Shown here: in pieces, positions 16,146 to 24,975 of the stretch
Position numbering within the stretch: position 1 is the first letter of the stretch
Layout of the letters: every line of letters starts with the position of its first letter
Source of the DNA: Cupriavidus gilardii
Lineage (GTDB): Bacteria > Pseudomonadota > Gammaproteobacteria > Burkholderiales > Burkholderiaceae
DNA: 64,000 nt
Direction: 5' to 3'
Assembly (NCBI RefSeq): GCF_013314895.1
Contig: NZ_JABTYE010000028.1
Location: 1-64,000 of the forward strand
Notes under the pieces: model-generated
The model's input: only the letters and a program-made list of their open reading frames with translations
Databases searched by the model: none
Told to the model about the DNA's origin: nothing
Made by a program: the position numbers and the translations under genes

Positions 16146-17363
16146 TCAGAACACCCGGCCTTCGGTCAGGTGGGTGGTCTCGCCGTTCAGGTGGTAGGCC
16201 CCCACGACGCGCGCCTTGTGCAGCAGCGGGTTGTGGCTGAAGATGGTGCGCAGATTGCGCCAGTGGCGGTCGAAGTTGTAGCGCCTCGCGGTGAACGACG
16301 CCCCGCCGGCCTCGAACATCCGCTCGCCGACGTGCAGCGCCAGCTTGCTGACCACCAGCTGCGTCTGCGCGGTCGCCAGCGCGCCCTGCAGCACCAGCGC
16401 CTCGGCATCGTCCTTGCCGCTCTGCAGCGCATCGGCGGAACGGTCGAGCACGCGCGCGTTCTCGCGGACCAGCGCGTCCATCGCATGGCTGTGCGCGGCC
16501 AGATCGCCGATCACCTGCTGGATGAAATGGTCCTCGCGCGCGGACGGCGCCGGACTGTGCAGCACGGGTCGGCCGTGCTGCTGCACATAGCGCCGCGCAT
16601 CGGCCCACGCGTTGCGCACGATGCCGGCCGCCACCGCGACCAGATGCAGCTGGCGCAGCGCGCCGCAATGGCGGCCCACCAGCGTGCTGTTGCCGCGTCG
16701 GGTCACCTCGTCGGCAAACACCTGTACGTCCTCAAACACCAGGCTGCCGCTGGCCGTCATGCGCTGGCCCATGCCATCCCAGTCATCCACCACGCTGAAG
16801 CCGGGGCGATCGGTCGGGATGATGATCGACGCGTCTCCGCCGTCGGCATCCTTGACGTTGATCCGCGCATAGTCGGCGAACGCGGTGCCGGTGGAGTAGT
16901 ACTTGCGGCCCGACAGCCGGTAATGGTCGCCGTCGCGCCGCAGCGCAGTGGTGATCTCTCCAGGCCGCGCGGTGCCGACCTCGGTGGATGCCCCACCGAA
17001 GATCGCGCCGCCGATGATGCGCTGCACCTGCAGGTCGTTGAACGCCGAGCGCGGCGAAAGCCGCAGCGATTCGGTCTGATCGAAATGGATCCGCAAGGCA
17101 TGCGCGACATTGGACTCGTGCGCCGCGATGGTCGCGATCACCTCGAACAGATCGACCAGCGAGCCGCCCAGCCCGCCGTGCTCCACCGGGATTCGCAGCA
17201 GGCCCAGACCGGACTGACGAAACAGCGCAAAGCCCTCGTAGGGCAGCAGGCGCCGCGCTTCGCGCGCGGCGGCATCGGAACCGATCTTCTGCGCGAGTTC
17301 GGGTAGCGACTCCAGCACGGCCTGCAAAGCGTGGCGCGCATCGAAGTCCAACGGGGCATTCAT
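16146..17363 (-). CDS. SfnB/DszC-like acyl-CoA dehydrogenase-fold flavoprotein
   Basis: 405 residues with the acyl-CoA dehydrogenase fold of the SfnB/DszC branch used in sulfur scavenging rather than fatty-acid oxidation. Features: VEHGGLGGSL near the N-terminus, IFGGASTEVGTARPG, RLSGRKYYSTGTAFADY, and the C-terminal MFEAGGASFTARRYNFDRHWRN that replaces the catalytic-Glu region of true dehydrogenases. It is first in the operon that includes the FMN monooxygenase and metQNI. Upstream of the ATG is an 11-bp perfect hairpin whose 3' arm contains the Shine-Dalgarno, suggesting control of translation. The exact substrate cannot be read from sequence. Confidence 0.82.
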   Translation of the reverse strand: MNAPLDFDARHALQAVLESLPELAQKIGSDAAAREARRLLPYEGFALFRQSGLGLLRIPVEHGGLGGSLVDLFEVIATIAAHESNVAHALRIHFDQTESLRLSPRSAFNDLQVQRIIGGAIFGGASTEVGTARPGEITTALRRDGDHYRLSGRKYYSTGTAFADYARINVKDADGGDASIIIPTDRPGFSVVDDWDGMGQRMTASGSLVFEDVQVFADEVTRRGNSTLVGRHCGALRQLHLVAVAAGIVRNAWADARRYVQQHGRPVLHSPAPSAREDHFIQQVIGDLAAHSHAMDALVRENARVLDRSADALQSGKDDAEALVLQGALATAQTQLVVSKLALHVGERMFEAGGASFTARRYNFDRHWRNLRTIFSHNPLLHKARVVGAYHLNGETTHLTEGRVF

Positions 17364-17370
17364 TGGCAGG

Positions 17371-17401
17371 TCCTCTTGGCTGGATCAACAAGCCAAGAGG
17401 A
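17371..17401 (-). promoter_or_regulatory. Perfect hairpin enclosing the ribosome binding site of the sulfur operon
   Basis: In the minus-strand transcript: arm TCCTCTTGGCT, nine-base loop TGTTGATCC, arm AGCCAAGAGGA, then seven bases and the ATG of the SfnB-like gene. All 11 pairs are Watson-Crick. The 3' arm contains the only Shine-Dalgarno (AGAGGA), so folding would block translation. It could be an RNA regulatory element (thermometer-like, or opened by a protein or small RNA). The same sequence at DNA level could also be a dyad operator. Confidence 0.65.
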
Positions 17402-17438
17402 TAGGGACGGCGATCCTGAAGCGGAACGAAGGAAAGGG

Positions 17439-17450
17439 GATATCGATATC
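17439..17450. promoter_or_regulatory. 12-bp palindrome GATATCGATATC upstream of the sulfur operon
   Basis: A perfect 12-bp palindrome in the gap between the sulfur operon and ssb, 76 bp upstream of the SfnB-like ATG. It could be an operator for that operon. No regulator is assigned, and its neighbourhood shows no clear -35/-10 pair. Confidence 0.3.
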
Positions 17451-17508
17451 TGCGGGGATGTTCTTTGGATAGGCGAAGATGCGCAAACCCGCGGGCAACA
17501 CCGGCTGT

Positions 17509-17540
17509 CCAAATGAAAAGAGCCCGCATGAAGCGGGCTC
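17509..17540 (-). terminator. Intrinsic terminator of ssb
   Basis: Arms GAGCCCGC and GCGGGCTC with a five-base loop (17520-17540), followed on the minus strand by CTTTTCATTT. It lies 32 bp after the ssb stop codon. Confidence 0.85.
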
Positions 17541-17572
17541 GATCGACTGCCGGTGAAGCGGTCAGGCTGGAC

Positions 17573-18097
17573 TCAGAACGGAATATCGTCGTCCATATCC
17601 TCGAAGCCGTTCGACGGCGACTGCTGGGGCCGGCGCGCGCCGCCGCTCTGGCCACCGCCGCCACCGCCCTGCGCACCGCCACGGCCGCCACCGCCGCCGC
17701 CATAACCGCCGCCCGACGATTCGCGCGCGTAGCCGCCGCCTTCCTCGCCGCCACCGCCACCCTGGCGCGAGCCCAGCATCTGCATCTGCTCGGCGACGAT
17801 CTCGGTGCTGTACTTGTCCTGGCCGGACTGGTCCTGCCACTTGCGGGTGCGGATGCGGCCTTCGATATAGACCTGCGAGCCCTTGCGCAGGTACTGGCCG
17901 GCGATCTCGGCAAGCTTGCCGAAGAAGGCCACGCGGTGCCATTCGGTGAGCTCCTTCATGTCGCCGCTCTGCTTGTCCTTGTAGCGGTCGGTGGTGGCCA
18001 GCCGAATATTGGTCACGGCATCGCCACTGGGCATATAGCGCGTTTCGGGGTCCGCGCCGAGGTTGCCGACGAGGATGACTTTGTTGACGGATGCCAT
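17573..18097 (-). CDS. ssb: Single-stranded DNA-binding protein
   Basis: 174 residues. The N-terminal OB-fold (MASVNKVILVGNLGADPETR to about residue 112; WHRVAFFGKLAEIAGQYLRKG and YIEGRIRTRKWQD are diagnostic) binds single-stranded DNA as a tetramer. A long Gly-rich linker with GGGGG runs follows, then the conserved acidic tip DMDDDIPF that docks replication and repair proteins. Normal length for a betaproteobacterial SSB. It is transcribed on its own and ended by a strong terminator. Two 18-bp repeats lie about 50 bp upstream of the start. Confidence 0.96.
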   Translation of the reverse strand: MASVNKVILVGNLGADPETRYMPSGDAVTNIRLATTDRYKDKQSGDMKELTEWHRVAFFGKLAEIAGQYLRKGSQVYIEGRIRTRKWQDQSGQDKYSTEIVAEQMQMLGSRQGGGGGEEGGGYARESSGGGYGGGGGGRGGAQGGGGGGQSGGARRPQQSPSNGFEDMDDDIPF

Positions 18098-18145
18098 GAG
18101 GTGTTCTCCGATAACCGCGCCCCGGTGGGCGGCGCGGCAATGTGC

Positions 18146-18181
18146 TGACTGATTTGACTCTATTGACTGATTGGACTGCTT
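18146..18181. repeat. Two imperfect 18-bp direct repeats upstream of ssb
   Basis: Units TGACTGATTTGACTCTAT and TGACTGATTGGACTGCTT, back to back, between ssb (start 18097) and the MFS gene (stop 18307). Confidence 0.6.
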
Positions 18182-18306
18182 TACGGCCGCTGATTTGCGC
18201 CCGGCGCGCCGATGGTAGTGCGGGCCGGCGCCGCAAAGCGTTTCCGCGTGATGCGGCCGCCGCCGTGGACCGCCCTGGATACGTCGTGCTTCGCTTGGCC
18301 GCCGCC

Positions 18307-19584
18307 TCAGTGCGCCGGCTGCGGCTCGCTGTCCGGGCCGCCGTGGCGGACCCTCGCGGGCGGCGGCTTCATGCCCCAGGCGATTATAAGCCAGAGCACC
18401 AGCACGGCCGCGCAGCCATGGAAGACCGCGCTGCGGCCGGCATGCTGCAGCAGCCAGCCGCCGACCGCGCCGCCCAGAAACAACCCGATTGCCTGCGTGG
18501 TGTTGTAGACGCCGAGCGCGGCGCCGCGCGACGAGGCCGCATAGCGCGACACCAGCGAGGGCTGCATCGCCTCCAGCACGTTGAACGCCACAAAAAACAG
18601 CAGCAGGACCCCGACCAGCGGCCACAGCCCATGCACCGCGGCGAACAGCAGCTGGACCGCCGTCATCAGCGCGACCGCGCCCAGCAGCACCGGGCGAATC
18701 CGGCCATAGCGCTCGGCCGCCATCATCGGCGCCAGCATCAGCAGAAACGACACCAGCACGACCGGCAGATAGACCTTCCAGTGCGAATCGACCGGCATGC
18801 CGGCATCGGCCAGCATGCCCGGCACCACCATGAACATGGCGACCTGGGACGCATGCAGCGCCAGCACGCCGACGTTCATGCGCGCCAGATCCGGGTTCAG
18901 CAATACCCTCGGCAACACCTTGTGCAGCGGCAGCTGGTCCGGGTGGGGCGGCGGCGGGGTCGGCACCAGGAACAGCGTCACCGCGATGGCCAGCAGGCCG
19001 AGCACCGACATCAGCGTGAAGATGCCCGGCATGCCGATGGTGCGCAGCAGCGGCGAGGCAATCACCAGCGACAGCGCGAAGGTCAGCCCGATGCTGCCGC
19101 CGACCATCGCCATCGCCTTGGTGCGATGCCGCTCGCTGGTCAGGTCGGCGATGCAGGCGGTGATCGCCGCCGAGATCGCGCCGGTGCCCTGCAGCGCGCG
19201 GCCGGCGATGATGCCGGTCAGCGTGTCGGAGAACGCCGCCACCAGCCCGCCGGCGACGAACACCAGCAGGCCGCCGATCATCACCGGCTTGCGGCCGACG
19301 CGGTCGGACAGCCAGCCGAGCGGAATATGGAGAAAGGCCTGCATCAGGCCGTAGATGCCCATCGCCAGGCCGATGCGCTGGGCGTCGTGGCCGTCGGGCA
19401 GCGTACGGGCGTATTCGGCGAAGACCGGCAGGATCAGGAACAGGCCCAGCATGCGCAGCGCGAAGATGCTGGCCAGCGACACGCTGGCGCGCAATTCGAG
19501 ACGGGTCATCCGTGCGGAAACCGTGCCGGCTGCTCGTTCGGCACCATCGGCCGCGGCTGGGGAAGAAGACTGGGTCGACGGCAT
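18307..19584 (-). CDS. Major facilitator superfamily transporter (DHA1-type exporter)
   Basis: 425 residues with 12 predicted membrane segments. The loop 2-3 motif LGWLSDRVGRKPVMIGGLL is the classic MFS motif A, and LQGTGAISAAITACIADLT matches the drug:H+ antiporter motif. The N-terminal 25 residues and the C-terminal tail (HGGPDSEPQPAH) are hydrophilic. Substrate unknown. It is divergent from uvrA, an arrangement often conserved in Burkholderiaceae together with ssb. The start at 19584 is taken from the first ATG preceding a plausible cytosolic N-terminus. An in-frame ATG 25 codons later (MTRLELRASVSLAS) is also possible. Confidence 0.88.
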   Translation of the reverse strand: MPSTQSSSPAAADGAERAAGTVSARMTRLELRASVSLASIFALRMLGLFLILPVFAEYARTLPDGHDAQRIGLAMGIYGLMQAFLHIPLGWLSDRVGRKPVMIGGLLVFVAGGLVAAFSDTLTGIIAGRALQGTGAISAAITACIADLTSERHRTKAMAMVGGSIGLTFALSLVIASPLLRTIGMPGIFTLMSVLGLLAIAVTLFLVPTPPPPHPDQLPLHKVLPRVLLNPDLARMNVGVLALHASQVAMFMVVPGMLADAGMPVDSHWKVYLPVVLVSFLLMLAPMMAAERYGRIRPVLLGAVALMTAVQLLFAAVHGLWPLVGVLLLFFVAFNVLEAMQPSLVSRYAASSRGAALGVYNTTQAIGLFLGGAVGGWLLQHAGRSAVFHGCAAVLVLWLIIAWGMKPPPARVRHGGPDSEPQPAH

Positions 19585-20068
19585 TGCGCTCGTGGGGACT
19601 CGGGTGAGACGGGTGGCCGGCCGTGCGCCGGGCCCCGCGCCGCGGTGCGCGGCCATGCCGGGGCGCCATCCAAACCGCCACCGTGGCCACCGTGCCGGGC
19701 GCCGGAGCCGCGCCCCCTCGCCAGCAAGGGCACAGGCGGGGCAACCCCGGAAACCGAAGTTCGGTATATTAGCAGGTTTGCTCCCGGCGCCCGACGCCGG
19801 ATCGGCAGGAAATGGCCAGGCTGGCGAGTCCAACGACCAGCGGCACGGACGTGGCGGCAAGTGGCAACGGAAACGGCGGCAAGTGGCAACGGAAACGGCG
19901 GCAAAGCGGCCGCCGGACGCCCTCTGCGCCCCACCCGTGTCACCCGCCCGGGCCCCGGCCTGCTTCCTGCTTTGAGCGTACGCCCGCGGCCAGCCTTGGT
20001 GCGGGCGCTCCGTGAGACCGGCCTGTCGACCCCGACTGGCGGCCCCGCCTGGCGAAGACAAACGGTAT
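19585..20068. other. 484-bp gap between the MFS gene and uvrA
   Basis: Divergent control region for two genes. A TATATT-like sequence at 19765-19770 could serve as a -10. A 22-bp repeat lies at 19853-19905. I looked for a LexA box of the CTG-N10-CAG type in front of uvrA and did not find a convincing one. No protein-like ORF. Confidence 0.5.
19853..19905. repeat. 22-bp direct repeat, about 2.4 copies
   Basis: Two identical copies of a 22-bp unit beginning GGCGGCAAGTGG and ending ACGGAAAC (19853-19874, 19875-19896), with a third partial copy GGCGGCAAAG. It lies in the uvrA upstream region. Confidence 0.85.
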
Positions 20069-22966
20069 ATGGAAGAAATCAGAATCCGTGGGGCCCGCAC
20101 CCACAATTTGAAGAACATCAATCTCGATCTGCCGCGCAACAAGCTGATCGTGATCACCGGCCTGTCGGGCTCGGGCAAGTCCTCGCTCGCCTTCGACACG
20201 CTCTATGCCGAGGGCCAGCGCCGCTATGTCGAGTCGCTGTCGGCCTACGCGCGCCAGTTCCTGCAGCTGATGGAGAAGCCCGATGTCGATCTGATCGAAG
20301 GCCTGTCGCCGGCGATCTCGATCGAGCAGAAGGCCACCAGCCACAACCCGCGCTCGACGGTCGGCACCGTCACCGAGATCCACGACTACCTGCGCCTGCT
20401 GTACGCACGCGCCGGCACGCCGTATTGCCCCAACCACGACCTGCCGCTGCAGGCCCAGAGCGTGTCGCAGATGGTCGACGCGGTGCTGGCCCTGCCGGAG
20501 GACACCAAGCTGATGATCCTTGCGCCGGTGGTGGCCGACCGCAAGGGCGAGCACACCGACCTGTTCGAAACGATGCAGGCGCAGGGCTTCGTGCGCTTTC
20601 GCATCCGGTCCGGCGGCGGCGCCGCGCACGAGGCGCAGGCCAAGGTCTACGAGGTCGACGCGCTGCCCAAGCTGAAGAAGACCGAGAAGCACAGCATCGA
20701 AGTGGTGGTGGACCGCGTCAAGGTGCGAGCGGACATCAAGCAGCGGCTGGCGGAATCGTTCGAGACCGCGCTGCGCCTGGCCGACGGACGCGCCATCGCG
20801 CTCGAGCTGGACAGCGGCGCCGAGCATCTGTTCAGCTCGAAGTTCGCCTGCCCGATCTGCTCGTACTCGCTGCCCGAACTCGAGCCGCGGCTGTTCTCGT
20901 TCAACAACCCGATGGGCGCCTGCCCCAGCTGCGACGGCCTGGGCCAGATCACCTTCTTCGATCCGAAGCGCGTGGTGGCCTTTCCCAACCTGTCGCTGGC
21001 CTCCGGCGCGATCAAGGGCTGGGACCGCCGCAACCAGTTCTACTTCCAGATGCTGCAGAGCCTGGCGGCGTTCTACGACTTCGATCTGGACACCGCCTTC
21101 GAAGACCTGCCGGCCGACGTGCAGCAGGTGGTGCTGCACGGCTCGGGCGAGACCGAGATCCCGTTCACCTACATGAACGAACGCGGCCGCACCACCACGC
21201 GCTCGCATGTGTTCGAGGGGATCATCCCCAATCTGGAGCGCCGCTATCGCGAAACCGACTCCGTCGCGGTGCGCGAGGAGCTGGCCAAGTACCAGAACAA
21301 CCAGCCCTGCCCGGCCTGCCACGGCACGCGGCTGCGCACCGAGGCGCGCCACGTGAAGGTCGGCGATGGCGAACAGGCACGCGCGATCTTCGAGATCAGC
21401 GGCTGGCCGCTGCGCGACGCGCTGACCTGGTTCCTGACGCTGCAGTTGCAGGGCGCCAAGCGCGAGATCGCCGACAAGATCGTGCGCGAGATCTCGGCGC
21501 GGCTGAACTTCCTGAACAACGTCGGGCTCGACTATCTGTCGCTGGAGCGCAGCGCGGACACGCTGTCGGGCGGCGAGGCGCAGCGCATCCGGCTGGCCTC
21601 GCAGATCGGCTCGGGGCTGACCGGCGTGATGTACGTGCTCGACGAGCCGTCGATCGGCCTGCACCAGCGCGACAACGACCGGCTGATCGGCACGCTCAAG
21701 CATCTGCGCGATATCGGCAATTCGGTGCTGGTGGTCGAGCACGACGAGGACATGATCCGCGCCAGCGACTATGTGGTCGATATCGGGCCCGGCGCGGGCG
21801 TGCACGGCGGCCAGATCGTTGCCGAGGGCACGCCGCCGCAGATCGAGGCGTCGCCGGCCTCGCTGACGGGGCAGTACCTGTCGGGCGAGCTCAGCATCGC
21901 GGTGCCGGACACGCGCGCCACGCCGGACCCGGAACGGATGCTGCGCATCCTGAACGCCAGCGGCAATAACCTGAAGCACGTCAATGCCGAGATTCCGGTC
22001 GGCCTGCTGACCTGCGTGACCGGCGTGTCCGGCTCGGGCAAGTCGACTCTGATCAACGACACGCTGTATCCCGCGGTGGCGCGCCATCTGTACGGCTCGA
22101 CGCCGGAGCCGGCGCCGCATGACCGCATCGACGGGCTGGAGCACTTCGACAAGGTCATCAACGTCGACCAGAGCCCGATCGGCCGCACGCCGCGCTCGAA
22201 TCCGGCCACCTATACGGGCCTGTTCACGCCGATCCGCGAACTGTTCGCCGGCGTGCCGTCGGCCAAGGAGCGCGGCTACGATCCGGGCCGCTTCTCGTTC
22301 AACGTCAAGGGCGGACGCTGCGAGGCCTGCCAGGGCGACGGCGTGCTCAAGGTCGAGATGCACTTCCTGCCGGACGTGTACGTGCCCTGCGATGTCTGCC
22401 ACGGCAAGCGCTACAACCGCGAGACGCTGGAGGTGCTGTACAAGGGCAAGAACATCTCGGAGGTGCTGAAGCTGACGGTCGAGCAGGCGTACGAGTTCTT
22501 CAGCGCGGTGCCGGTGGTGCGGCGCAAGCTGCAGACGCTGCTCGATGTGGGGCTGGGCTATATCCGGCTGGGCCAGGCGGCGACCACGCTGTCGGGCGGC
22601 GAGGCGCAGCGGGTCAAGCTGTCGCTGGAGCTGTCCAAGCGCGATACCGGCCGCACGCTGTACATCCTCGACGAGCCGACCACCGGCCTGCACTTCCACG
22701 ATATCGCGCTGCTGCTGAAGGTCATCCACAAGCTGCGCGACCAGGGCAATACCGTAGTGATCATCGAACACAACCTCGATGTGATCAAGACCGCGGACTG
22801 GGTGCTGGACCTCGGCCCCGAGGGCGGCGCCGGCGGCGGGCAGATCATCGCGCGCGGCACGCCGGAGGACATCGCGGCCAGCAAGGCGAGCTTCACCGGC
22901 AAGTATCTGGCGCCGCTGCTCAAACGCCCGGTCGAAGAGCCGGCGCGGCGGGTCAAGCGTCGCTGA
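20069..22966 (+). CDS. uvrA: UvrA, excinuclease ABC subunit A
   Basis: 965 residues. Two ABC-type nucleotide-binding modules: the first Walker A (GLSGSGKS) is at residues 31-38 and the second (GVSGSGKST) near 650, each with a signature (LSGGEAQRI and LSGGEAQRV). Zinc-binding Cys pairs are at CPIC/CPSC and CEACQGDG/CDVC. UvrA dimers find DNA damage and load UvrB in nucleotide excision repair. The ATG at 20069 (MEEIRIRGARTHNLKNI) is the family start. The frame is open for 19 codons further upstream but is not protein-like there. Normal length. Confidence 0.97.
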   Translation: MEEIRIRGARTHNLKNINLDLPRNKLIVITGLSGSGKSSLAFDTLYAEGQRRYVESLSAYARQFLQLMEKPDVDLIEGLSPAISIEQKATSHNPRSTVGTVTEIHDYLRLLYARAGTPYCPNHDLPLQAQSVSQMVDAVLALPEDTKLMILAPVVADRKGEHTDLFETMQAQGFVRFRIRSGGGAAHEAQAKVYEVDALPKLKKTEKHSIEVVVDRVKVRADIKQRLAESFETALRLADGRAIALELDSGAEHLFSSKFACPICSYSLPELEPRLFSFNNPMGACPSCDGLGQITFFDPKRVVAFPNLSLASGAIKGWDRRNQFYFQMLQSLAAFYDFDLDTAFEDLPADVQQVVLHGSGETEIPFTYMNERGRTTTRSHVFEGIIPNLERRYRETDSVAVREELAKYQNNQPCPACHGTRLRTEARHVKVGDGEQARAIFEISGWPLRDALTWFLTLQLQGAKREIADKIVREISARLNFLNNVGLDYLSLERSADTLSGGEAQRIRLASQIGSGLTGVMYVLDEPSIGLHQRDNDRLIGTLKHLRDIGNSVLVVEHDEDMIRASDYVVDIGPGAGVHGGQIVAEGTPPQIEASPASLTGQYLSGELSIAVPDTRATPDPERMLRILNASGNNLKHVNAEIPVGLLTCVTGVSGSGKSTLINDTLYPAVARHLYGSTPEPAPHDRIDGLEHFDKVINVDQSPIGRTPRSNPATYTGLFTPIRELFAGVPSAKERGYDPGRFSFNVKGGRCEACQGDGVLKVEMHFLPDVYVPCDVCHGKRYNRETLEVLYKGKNISEVLKLTVEQAYEFFSAVPVVRRKLQTLLDVGLGYIRLGQAATTLSGGEAQRVKLSLELSKRDTGRTLYILDEPTTGLHFHDIALLLKVIHKLRDQGNTVVIIEHNLDVIKTADWVLDLGPEGGAGGGQIIARGTPEDIAASKASFTGKYLAPLLKRPVEEPARRVKRR

Positions 22967-22969
22967 GAC

Positions 22970-22990
22970 GCGGGGGCGTCCTGCCCCCGC
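22970..22990. terminator. GC-rich hairpin between convergent uvrA and Na/Pi cotransporter genes
   Basis: Arms GCGGGGGC and GCCCCCGC around a GTCCT loop. It lies 4 bp after the uvrA stop. There is no T-run on either side, so it may slow or stabilise transcript ends rather than act as a classical terminator. Confidence 0.45.
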
Positions 22991-23005
22991 TGGGCGCTAC
23001 CCCGA

Positions 23006-24766
23006 TTACTCTGGCCGCACGCGCGGCGCGAGCGGCTGGGTGGGCGCGCCATTGCCGACACCGGCAGCGGCACCTGCGCCGGCACCTGCGCCCGCGAGCG
23101 GCCGCGCCTGCTCGGCGTCGCGGCCGTCCTCGTCGCGCATCCGGCTGCGGTCCAGCGCGCCGGCTTCTTCCAGCACCGGGTACGCGGTCGCGCAGAACAG
23201 CGAGTTCAGGCGCTTGAGGTCGCTGATCACGTCCAGGTGCAGCGAGCTGGTATCGATGCTCTCGATCGTCTGCGTCGCCACGCGGCGCAGGTGGGTATGC
23301 GAATACTTGCGCTCGAGCTCGCGGAAGGTCGCCTTCTCCATCATCAGCTGCCGCGCGCTCTTCAGATCCCCGTTCAGGAACACCGACAGCCCGAGCCGCA
23401 GATTGCTGATCAACCGTGCGTGCATCTCGGTGATCTCCTGCATGCCCGCCTCGGAAAACACCAGGTTGTGCGCGATCTTCTTGTCGCGCGCATCGATCAG
23501 GATCCGCTCGATGATGTCGGCCGCATGCTCCAGATTGATGTTCAGCGAGATGATCTCGGTCCAGCGGCGGCCATCGCGCTCGTCGAGCGCCTCGACGCTG
23601 ATGCGCGTCAGATACAGCTTGATCGCGGTATAGAGATCGTCGATCTCGTCGTCGATGCGGCAGGTCGCCGCCGCCAGCTTGGCATCGTTGGTCCGCAGCA
23701 CGCGCAGCATGTTGTCGAGCATCTGCTCGACGCGGTCGCCGATGCGCAGCACCTCGCGCGCGGCGTTCGCCAGCGCCAGCGTCGGCGTGGACAGCGCGGC
23801 CGGATCGAGATGGCGCGGGGTGACCTGGCTTTCGCCGGTGTTCCGGCCCGGCAAGATCGTTTCGCACAGCCGCGCCAGCGGCGCGGTCAGCCCGATCAGC
23901 GCGATCGCCAGCACCACGTTGAACAGCAGGTGGAAATTGACGATCAGCCGCTGCGGGTCGGCATCGATCGCGCGCAGCAGGGACTGCGATTCGTCCAGCA
24001 GCGGCAGCGCCACCACGCAGCCGAGCAGCCGCGACAGCAGATTGCCAAGCGTCACGCGCTTGCCGGGCTGGTTGTTGCCCGAGGTGGTCAGGAACGCCGA
24101 GATGCCGGAGCCCAGGTTGGCGCCCAGCACCAAAGCAAGCGCGACCTGCAGCGACACCACGCCGGCCGAGGCCAGCGCGCCGCAGAACAGCACCACCGCC
24201 AGGCTCGAATAGGACAGCACGGTCAGGAAGGCGCCGACCAGCATGTCGAGCGCGGTATCGCCGGTCAGGCTGGCGAACAGCACCTTGACGCCGGCGGCCT
24301 CGACCACGGGACGGGTCGCATTGGAGATCAGCTCCAGCGCCAGCGTGATCAGCCCGAGGCCGATCAGCACGCGCCCGACGTGGCCCGGCTTGCTGCCCTT
24401 CCAGCTCAGATGCGCGATCACGCCGACGAAGATCAGCAGCGGCGACAGCCACGACAGATCCAGCGAGAACACCTGCACCATCAGCGCGGTGCCGACATTG
24501 GCGCCGAGCATGATGGCCAGCGCGGGGGCGACCGCGATCAGGCCCTGACTGACGAAGGAACTGACGATGACGGCGGTTGCGTTGCTGCTCTGCACCAGGC
24601 CGGTCACGCCAAGACCGGCGGCGAAAGCGGTAAAGCGATTGGCAACGCTGGCCGAGAGCACGTGGCGCAGATTCGCGCCGTAGACGCGCAGAATGCCGAC
24701 CTTGACGATATTCGTGCCCCAGACCAGCAGCGCGACCCCGGAGAGCAGATGAAGCAGAACGCCCAT
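23006..24766 (-). CDS. Na/Pi cotransporter family protein with PhoU-like domain
   Basis: 586 residues. The membrane part (about 1-330) contains the inverted-repeat signature GLVQSSNATAVIVSSFV and LGANVGTALMVQVF, with a second copy around LVLGANLGSGISAFLTTSGNN. A cytosolic PhoU-like helical domain spans about 340-540 (LANAAREVLRIGDRVEQMLDNML). The family imports phosphate with sodium or, in bacteria, may export it. The last 40 residues are Ala/Gly-rich and low complexity. The gene converges on uvrA and stands 209 bp from apt. Confidence 0.88.
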   Translation of the reverse strand: MGVLLHLLSGVALLVWGTNIVKVGILRVYGANLRHVLSASVANRFTAFAAGLGVTGLVQSSNATAVIVSSFVSQGLIAVAPALAIMLGANVGTALMVQVFSLDLSWLSPLLIFVGVIAHLSWKGSKPGHVGRVLIGLGLITLALELISNATRPVVEAAGVKVLFASLTGDTALDMLVGAFLTVLSYSSLAVVLFCGALASAGVVSLQVALALVLGANLGSGISAFLTTSGNNQPGKRVTLGNLLSRLLGCVVALPLLDESQSLLRAIDADPQRLIVNFHLLFNVVLAIALIGLTAPLARLCETILPGRNTGESQVTPRHLDPAALSTPTLALANAAREVLRIGDRVEQMLDNMLRVLRTNDAKLAAATCRIDDEIDDLYTAIKLYLTRISVEALDERDGRRWTEIISLNINLEHAADIIERILIDARDKKIAHNLVFSEAGMQEITEMHARLISNLRLGLSVFLNGDLKSARQLMMEKATFRELERKYSHTHLRRVATQTIESIDTSSLHLDVISDLKRLNSLFCATAYPVLEEAGALDRSRMRDEDGRDAEQARPLAGAGAGAGAAAGVGNGAPTQPLAPRVRPE

Positions 24767-24975
24767 GGTGTGGCACCCATTGCGGCCGGTGCGGCGGTCA
24801 GAGGCAGGGGCCGCCCGGCCCTTGTTGTGAATGAACGGCCATTATGCGCCCGGGCTGCGGACGAGGGCAACGCGGGTGTCCGGCGTTGGTGCGGTTTGCA
24901 ACGCTTGGGGCAAGGGCATTCGCGCGATTTGCGCGCACGCGGAGCGGCAGCGGCGGGATTGTCCTCGCTCGCCGC

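Noticed and set aside
19585..20068. Possible LexA box in front of uvrA
   Set aside because: No CTG-N10-CAG with the usual AT-rich centre was found. CTG triplets there have no partner at the right distance.
18142..21969. 1275-codon open frame on the plus strand across the MFS gene and half of uvrA
   Set aside because: Out of frame with uvrA, antisense to the MFS gene, His/Gln/Arg-rich and without recognisable domains.
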